A DNA stretch of 64,000 nt from Vibrio sinaloensis. Its GTDB lineage: Bacteria > Pseudomonadota > Gammaproteobacteria > Enterobacterales > Vibrionaceae. Location: positions 62,001-126,000 of the forward strand of contig NZ_CP096199.1 in the NCBI RefSeq assembly GCF_023195835.1, read 5' to 3'. The notes under the pieces are model-generated. The model saw only the letters and a list, made by a program, of their open reading frames with translations, made no database searches and was not told where the DNA came from. The position numbers and the translations under genes are program-made. The stretch's first letter is position 1; every line of letters starts with the position of its first letter. Shown here piece after piece: positions 59,068 to 64,000 of the stretch.

Positions 59068-59987
59068 CCTTTTATTTTGCGCAAAAAGCTGCCAGTAAGG
59101 TTTTTGTAGCTTCGATAGAGGCGCTTAATATCGCGTGGTTTATCTGATTGATTGTTAAGATACAACCAGTCTGCTAGGTCATACTCTAAGGCTAAATTAC
59201 CGCGGTTATAAAATCTCTCAGTGATGTCTAGCCCCAGTTTTTCTGGTGCATCCACTATGATGTTATTGGCGATAAACTTAGGCCAAAAGTCAGCACCTAA
59301 TCCCGCATCTTCACCCGTCAAATTGTCAATCTTAAGAGGCTTGCCAAGTAACTTGGATAACCAGTTGAGGGTCAAGAATTGCTCGGTGGTGGCGTAACGT
59401 GCTTTGTAACCTGGCCGGAGCTTAAAGCTCAACTCTTCTATCCAGTTCGAGGACCAAATAGTGAGTAAGTCTTCTGTTAGTCCGAAGTCAAATAAGTCGC
59501 TCTTGTGGAAATAGACGGGTCTGCCGTGGTGGCTGGAAATAAAGAAAGTACTACTGGTCAGCGTGCGCTGTTTAAATAACGAATACTGCTCTTTCCGGGG
59601 AAGGTCAGCATATTGGCGGTACAAATCAACAAACTGTCGACCAATAAGCTTATTGTCGGAACGAATTTTGACGGCGTACTTAGTGGTTACCGCTTTGAGT
59701 CCATAGTGAGAGCTGACCATTTGGCGGTTGTTGTTTAAGGTCTGCGGCTTTCCATCATGATAGATGCTGTTTGAACCTGGATCGTCGAGTTCTATTACTT
59801 GGTCATAATCTAAATCTTGATAAGGTTGCCCTTTCCAAGTTGATAATATGATGGTTGACGCTGGGAAATAGCGGCGGATGGAGCTCAAGCATTCACTGGT
59901 GATACCCGAGATCTGGCTCCGGTCATTACTCGCTTGAACCGGGCCTTGCACAACAAAGGTGATATCTTGGTCTGCAATCTGAATCAT
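59064..59987 (-). CDS. wavE: WavE family lipopolysaccharide core protein
   Basis: This 307-residue protein matches the WavE family first defined in the V. cholerae core locus. Conserved segments are ITFVVQGPVQA, SSIRRYFPASTIILSTWKGQ, ELDDPGSN and TTKYAVKIRSDNKLIG. The N-terminal half looks like a GT-A glycosyltransferase fold, with RSDN as a possible DxD-like motif. The ATG follows AGGT. It lies 4 bp after the nucleotidyltransferase gene on the same strand. The sugar transferred is unknown. Confidence 0.85.
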   Translation of the reverse strand: MIQIADQDITFVVQGPVQASNDRSQISGITSECLSSIRRYFPASTIILSTWKGQPYQDLDYDQVIELDDPGSNSIYHDGKPQTLNNNRQMVSSHYGLKAVTTKYAVKIRSDNKLIGRQFVDLYRQYADLPRKEQYSLFKQRTLTSSTFFISSHHGRPVYFHKSDLFDFGLTEDLLTIWSSNWIEELSFKLRPGYKARYATTEQFLTLNWLSKLLGKPLKIDNLTGEDAGLGADFWPKFIANNIIVDAPEKLGLDITERFYNRGNLALEYDLADWLYLNNQSDKPRDIKRLYRSYKNLTGSFLRKIKG

Positions 59988-59991
59988 GTCG

Positions 59992-60726
59992 CTACCTGTT
60001 TAGAAAGTCTGTGTACTCTTGTGGAACACCACAGAAGATCACTTCATTGCGCTCTATGAGATGGTAGTGAACTTCTAAGCCTTGTTCTATTAACAGGTTA
60101 TATAGAGGAGCAATGTACAGCTCACCTTTTTCCCACTCTTGCTGTGGCTTAGCAACATAGGCTTGATAGGCGTCTAGGTAGGCTTGCTTGCGATTAAAAT
60201 GATACAGGCCAGTACTACAAAGATCGGAAATGGGATTCTTCTCAGTAGTTTTAATGACTTTGGTTGAGCCCGCTTTTTCTGGTAAGGCGAAAGACCAGTT
60301 ATCACCAGAGCCTTTAAATACTTCCAAATAACCATCGCCGGAATGACTGACATCAGGGAAGGCAAAATTGGGTCTGAAGGTGTCAATGTTAAATACGGTA
60401 ATGGCACCTTGATAGTCTGGACGTTGTTGTTCTAGCAGCTCTAACCCTAAAGCAACGGTTTCCGCCTGTCCTCTTGTCTCTTGGTCTAGAACAACAATGT
60501 AAAACTCTTTGATACCAAGTTCTTGTGCTCGTTGTTTAACAAACGCTTCTGTTTCATAAACATTTCGGACGATAAACAGAAAAGGCAGCGTAGAGAAATA
60601 GGCTTGAAAGCTCTTTACTGAGTGATCAAACAGAGTTTCACCATGCGCATCTAACATGTATTTAGGTTTTGTGTAACCAGCCTTGAAAAAGCGCGAGCTC
60701 ATGCCCGCCATAGGAATCACTATCAT
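59992..60726 (-). CDS. Sugar-phosphate nucleotidyltransferase-like protein
   Basis: This 244-residue protein has the nucleotidyltransferase signature IPMAGMSSRFFKAGYTKPKY, in which the AGxxSRF loop and the PKY lysine are intact. VFNIDTF is the position of the metal-binding Asp. The substrate is not readable; the family includes activators of hexose-1-phosphates and of small phosphorylated groups such as phosphocholine. It overlaps the upstream gene by 4 bp (ATGA), so it is translated with it. Confidence 0.8.
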   Translation of the reverse strand: MIVIPMAGMSSRFFKAGYTKPKYMLDAHGETLFDHSVKSFQAYFSTLPFLFIVRNVYETEAFVKQRAQELGIKEFYIVVLDQETRGQAETVALGLELLEQQRPDYQGAITVFNIDTFRPNFAFPDVSHSGDGYLEVFKGSGDNWSFALPEKAGSTKVIKTTEKNPISDLCSTGLYHFNRKQAYLDAYQAYVAKPQQEWEKGELYIAPLYNLLIEQGLEVHYHLIERNEVIFCGVPQEYTDFLNR

Positions 60727-62306
60727 TGTTCTAATCTCTGTAATATTTGATGCAGTCGGAAAGCATTGGCGAACAAAGCGTCTTGTCGGCGTTTATCATC
60801 GGAGTGTAGTGGCAACATAGATAAAAACAGCTGAATCTGCATGGCATACAAGTTTTGGGCGGTAATACCGAACTCCTGTTCGACTAATTGGATAAACGCT
60901 TGCTGCGTTTCCCTATGGGTACCGTTATCTTCAATCGTTAAGCTGATTTTTTGTTGGTCGAGTGAAGCCTCATAGTAGCCAGCAATGATCCAGTCATATA
61001 GTCCCAAAATAGAATGGCTTAGTTTGGCCAGGTCATAGCGAATATCACCGTAGATTGTTTGGCGCCCATCAGGAGTTATTCCTCGCGGGTCGATGGTTTT
61101 GACTTTACCTGCTCTAAAGTCATACAAAATATTGCTAAAACAGAAATCGCCGTGCAATACACCAATCTGCATTTGCTCTGTTGGTAGATGTTTTTCACTT
61201 AACGCGAGGACTTCTTTTAAACTTACGGTTTGGTCTTGATAAGTCCAAAGGCTATTAATATCGATATTTCGATCTCGGCAGAATTCGGCTAATCGAGCTG
61301 GTGTTTTACCGCCAAAAAGGACATCCAGCGTGTTGGCGTGAGTACCTGCTTCAACGGTCTGTTTGCTGCAAGCGGATAGGAAATCGACACAGCCCGTTAG
61401 GATTTGTTGCCACACTTGCGAGGGTAGTTTGGCGAACACAAATAACTCGTTCAAAGCAGTCAAGTGCAGATATTCGAGTCTATATGAGACTTTTCCCTGC
61501 TCTTGGTTGCTACCTAAATACTGCGGGATATAACCACGCAGTGGATAGGGGAGCTGTTCAAACCAATTGGCCTCGGCGGCGATTTTTTCATTCTTAACAC
61601 TGGCTTTCTCGATCCACTTGGGCGTGATCGTTAGTTCATTGAATGCTCTTTGTGTGGTGTGTTCGGCCTTTGAACGGTAATAAGTGTTTACGTGGCCGAA
61701 ATCTAGCCAGCCGTTTGAATCTACAGGCGTAAGCCCAATCGATTGATGATAACGGTTGAGCCCTTCGATGAAGTTCCACTCACTTTGAGTGATACAGCGA
61801 ACTAACTCGCGAGGTTGGCTAAACTTAAAGTAACCGTCGATGATTCGATTTGACTCCGCACTCAGTTTTTGTTCGGTATCCTTTAACCAATGAGCCTTAT
61901 CGTCAGTTAGCACTGCCCAGTTATAGCTGTCTTTAGCGGTTGACACACTGGCGATGTCATCGCCGACAGGAAGCTGAGAGAAAAGGGTATCACCATAGAG
62001 AATATGTAAAGGCGTATTTAGTGAGTGCCCACTAATATTAATTGCAGCGACCATAGATGCTCCCAAGCTCAAACCATCAGGTGTGCAGATAGGGGTGACC
62101 CCATTTTGCTGCAACCACTGCTGATCGAGAGGAGAAATTGTGTAGGACTCGGGTACTGATAAGTAGACATCAACTTCGGCAGGCGCGAGCGCAACCTGAT
62201 GTTGGAATAGGCGACGGTTTCCCAGTGGTAGAAAGCTGGGCGGAATATGGCCAAATTCGGACTCTAGTTCTTGCCCCACGTACGCGCCAGACATGATTAA
62301 GAACAT
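60723..62306 (-). CDS. Two-domain protein: degenerate nucleotidyltransferase fused to aminoglycoside-phosphotransferase-like kinase
   Basis: Residues 1 to about 220 resemble a nucleotidyltransferase (SFLPLGNRRLFQHQ, LYGDTLF at 103-109), but the glycine-rich GxGxR loop is missing, so this half may be inactive. Residues about 225-527 have an APH/choline-kinase-like fold: KNEKIAAEANWF, catalytic loop HGDFCFSNILYD (385-396) and metal site IDPRG (405-409). The linker has GHVNTYYRSKAEHTTQRAFN, a segment conserved in capsule-type relatives as far as I recall. A function as a small-molecule kinase in surface decoration is an inference. It overlaps genes on both sides. Confidence 0.75.
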   Translation of the reverse strand: MFLIMSGAYVGQELESEFGHIPPSFLPLGNRRLFQHQVALAPAEVDVYLSVPESYTISPLDQQWLQQNGVTPICTPDGLSLGASMVAAINISGHSLNTPLHILYGDTLFSQLPVGDDIASVSTAKDSYNWAVLTDDKAHWLKDTEQKLSAESNRIIDGYFKFSQPRELVRCITQSEWNFIEGLNRYHQSIGLTPVDSNGWLDFGHVNTYYRSKAEHTTQRAFNELTITPKWIEKASVKNEKIAAEANWFEQLPYPLRGYIPQYLGSNQEQGKVSYRLEYLHLTALNELFVFAKLPSQVWQQILTGCVDFLSACSKQTVEAGTHANTLDVLFGGKTPARLAEFCRDRNIDINSLWTYQDQTVSLKEVLALSEKHLPTEQMQIGVLHGDFCFSNILYDFRAGKVKTIDPRGITPDGRQTIYGDIRYDLAKLSHSILGLYDWIIAGYYEASLDQQKISLTIEDNGTHRETQQAFIQLVEQEFGITAQNLYAMQIQLFLSMLPLHSDDKRRQDALFANAFRLHQILQRLEQ

Positions 62307-62677
62307 TGCTTTTCCTTTTCAAACAACTGATTAATTTGTTCAAAAGAGAGCTCAGCGAACTCTGATGGTCGTACAGCACGATCATCAATGTAGAAACCGT
62401 CATGACCACACCACGGTTTCCCCACCAAGATCTCATCATAAGGAATTTCGTGCTTGTCTAGCCACTCGGTAATTATTGGTAGTGTGTGGATATTGATCTT
62501 GCCCACGTTACCTTCATAGGTGCGCATGTTTCGAGCGGTAGCGATAACAATCTCAAACCCCTGATTCTTATATTTTTTAAGTTGTTCAATGACATCTAGG
62601 CGCGGCAGTACATTCTTGTAGTCTGAGGTATTGGCTTGGGTGAGAGTACCATCGAGGTCGACGATTAACTTTTTCAT
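62297..62677 (-). CDS. Small HAD-family phosphatase (capsule/LPS type)
   Basis: This 126-residue HAD hydrolase has DLDGTLT (nucleophile and general acid), IATARNMR (motif II) and KPWCGHDGFYIDDRAVRPSEF (motifs III and IV, residues about 87-107). It has no large cap domain, so it probably acts on a small phosphorylated metabolite or sugar phosphate. It overlaps the kinase-like gene by 10 bp and is the first gene of the three-gene module. The substrate is unknown. Confidence 0.82.
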   Translation of the reverse strand: MKKLIVDLDGTLTQANTSDYKNVLPRLDVIEQLKKYKNQGFEIVIATARNMRTYEGNVGKINIHTLPIITEWLDKHEIPYDEILVGKPWCGHDGFYIDDRAVRPSEFAELSFEQINQLFEKEKQCS

Positions 62678-62689
62678 ATATTCAAATTC

Positions 62690-63958
62690 CTAATCTACTT
62701 TTATCTGAGCGAGAGAGCGTTCTATGGCTCCGGTGTTTTGCTGAACAACAGAGAGCGCTTTTTGTCCCGTACTCTCTCGTAGTAGGTCATCTTTGAGCCA
62801 TACTTTCAGATGGGTAACTATCTCTTCGGTGTTATGGCTAATTTTACACCCATCTGCAGCGACCAAGGCGTGAGTGATATCTGTAAAATTGTAGAAGCTC
62901 GGGCCAGTTAGAATCGGTTTGCCAAGAGCGGCCGGTTCAAGCAGGTTGTGTCCGCCCACTTTTTTGCCAATTAAGCTACCACCCATAAAGCAGACATCGC
63001 TGGCTTGCATTAAAGTCAGCATTTCTCCCATAGTGTCACCAACATAAACTTGGGTATCACTGCTTACGCTCTTTCCACTGCTGCGAGTTACGGTCGGAAA
63101 GCCGAGCCTTTTTGCCAGTGCTGCCACTTTTTGAAAACGCTCTGGATGCCTGGGCACAATGAGTAGTAAAGCATTCGGGATTTCTGATAGCAGCTTTTGA
63201 TGCGCTGAGAATATCTGTTCGTCCTCACCTTCATGAGTGCTCGCGGCTATCCACAAAGGGCGTTGCGTACCTAGCTCCTGTCTTAATTGGTTGCCTTGAT
63301 CTATCACTGCGTCCGTAACTGATATGTCGAACTTAATTGAGCCGGTAACAATTAGTTTGTCTTTGTCGACGCCAAGGTCGGCGAAGCGTTGAGCATCATC
63401 ATGAAACTGGCAAAGTACTTTGGTGAGCTGCTGTGTAATCGGTCGAAATAAGGCGGCGATCTTTTGGTAGCCGCGACATGATTTTTCAGACAAGCGCGCA
63501 TTAAGCAGAGTGATGGGAATGCCAGCTTGGCTGACGGCTTTAATCGTATTGGGCCATAATTCCGTTTCGACAATGATCAATTGCGATGGGCTTATCACAT
63601 CAATAAACCTCTCAACTGCGAACGAAAAATCGACAGGCATGTAGCGGTGGGTGACTAGTTCGCCAAGTCGCTTCGCTTGCTCTGCTCCAGTTGGGGTAGT
63701 GGTTGTCAGCACAATACTCACATCTGCATGGCGAGATTTGAGCTGTTTAATGAATGGCGTGACGGCGAGTGTTTCACCGACCGAAGCAGCGTGAATCCAA
63801 ATCGGCTGTTGGCAATTTGGAATGGCGGGAGTAAAACCGAAGTGCTCTTTCCAGCGCTTGCCCACACTTGGCTTCCCCGGTTTCTTCTTGTAGAGGCCAT
63901 AAAGCAGTAGCGGGGCTACCAACGTTAAAATGGTTGAATAAATGGCTCGGGCTATCAC
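62690..63958 (-). CDS. waaA: Kdo transferase WaaA
   Basis: This GT30 enzyme adds Kdo to lipid IVA at the inner membrane. It has an N-terminal anchor (about residues 4-20), then WIHAASVGETLAVTPFI with the catalytic Glu, IVETELWPNTI, GSIKFDI, VPRHPERF and GGHNLLEPAALGKPI. The length is 422 residues. The start is a GTG two bases after the stop codon of the upstream gene. With kdkA in the locus, a monofunctional enzyme that adds one Kdo is expected; the sequence alone does not prove it. Confidence 0.97.
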   Translation of the reverse strand: MIARAIYSTILTLVAPLLLYGLYKKKPGKPSVGKRWKEHFGFTPAIPNCQQPIWIHAASVGETLAVTPFIKQLKSRHADVSIVLTTTTPTGAEQAKRLGELVTHRYMPVDFSFAVERFIDVISPSQLIIVETELWPNTIKAVSQAGIPITLLNARLSEKSCRGYQKIAALFRPITQQLTKVLCQFHDDAQRFADLGVDKDKLIVTGSIKFDISVTDAVIDQGNQLRQELGTQRPLWIAASTHEGEDEQIFSAHQKLLSEIPNALLLIVPRHPERFQKVAALAKRLGFPTVTRSSGKSVSSDTQVYVGDTMGEMLTLMQASDVCFMGGSLIGKKVGGHNLLEPAALGKPILTGPSFYNFTDITHALVAADGCKISHNTEEIVTHLKVWLKDDLLRESTGQKALSVVQQNTGAIERSLAQIKVD

Positions 63959-63960
63959 AG

Positions 63961-64000
63961 TTACTTTACGAGATCTTCAGGTTTGATATGGGTCCACTTT
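63961..64000 (-). CDS. C-terminal end of an unidentified gene upstream of waaA
   Basis: The minus-strand frame ends KWTHIKPEDLVK and a TAA at 63961-63963, two bases before the waaA GTG. The tight spacing suggests an operon with waaA. Too little is present to identify the product; a core or heptose gene would fit the location. Confidence 0.5.
   Translation of the reverse strand, partial: KWTHIKPEDLVK

Overview
The window looks like a stretch of Vibrio chromosome, probably the large chromosome. The evidence is a complete type II secretion (eps/gsp C-N) operon, a WavE-family lipopolysaccharide-core gene next to kdkA and waaA, PckA/OmpR/SpoT proteins close to the gammaproteobacterial pattern, and the gene order gmk-rpoZ-spoT-trmH-recG, rph-pyrE, slmA, coaBC-radC-rpmBG-mutM-coaD that vibrios share with E. 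coli. I cannot name the species. There are no rRNA, tRNA, CRISPR, integrase or transposase genes.

Layout. 1-4.1 kb: nitrogen regulation (glnG partial, glnL, a small secreted DUF4124 protein, glnA), with a readable sigma-54 promoter and NtrC boxes. 4.1-14.4 kb: typA, a DUF2959 lipoprotein, yihY-dtd, a GNAT/hotdog fusion, an AsmA-like protein, pckA and the redox/heat-shock pair hslO-hslR. 14.6-25.8 kb: the twelve-gene type II secretion operon gspC-gspN, with many overlapping start and stop codons. 25.9-30.6 kb: envZ-ompR (separated by a terminator-like hairpin), greB and a large periplasmic protein built from four retropepsin-like repeats. 30.8-37.8 kb: tex, an unknown gene, bioH, comF, nfuA, nudE, cysQ. 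38-55 kb: housekeeping genes recG, trmH, spoT, rpoZ, gmk, yicC, rph, pyrE, lpxM, lpxL, slmA, coaBC, radC, rpmB, rpmG, an unknown membrane protein, mutM and coaD. 55.3-64 kb: the lipopolysaccharide core locus (two GT9 heptosyltransferase-type genes, a WaaE/LgtF-type GT2, kdkA, wavE, a three-gene nucleotidyltransferase/kinase-like/HAD module, waaA and the last codons of one more gene).

The most unusual signal is not a gene. Between 37.9 and 54.8 kb, and nowhere else that I noticed in the window, most intergenic gaps carry 7-bp tandem arrays that fit one formula, CT[C/A]GNNN. The NNN is different and internally uniform at each locus. Five arrays sit directly behind a stop codon (recG, trmH, lpxM, radC, coaD), always in the same orientation relative to the gene, and at recG and lpxM they lie between the stop codon and the intrinsic terminator. 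Other non-coding elements are a 163-bp hairpin-forming MITE-like element starting on the nfuA stop codon, an inverted pair of REP-like units before pyrE, and GGGC-NNN-GCCC palindromes near the arrays.

Functionally, the window joins envelope building (lpxL/M, waaA, kdkA, the wav genes, AsmA, EnvZ/OmpR), secretion (gsp), nitrogen and stringent control (ntrBC-glnA, spoT-rpoZ), nucleotide and cofactor synthesis (gmk, pyrE, coaBC, coaD, bioH), Fe-S and redox repair (nfuA, hslO) and DNA repair (recG, mutM).
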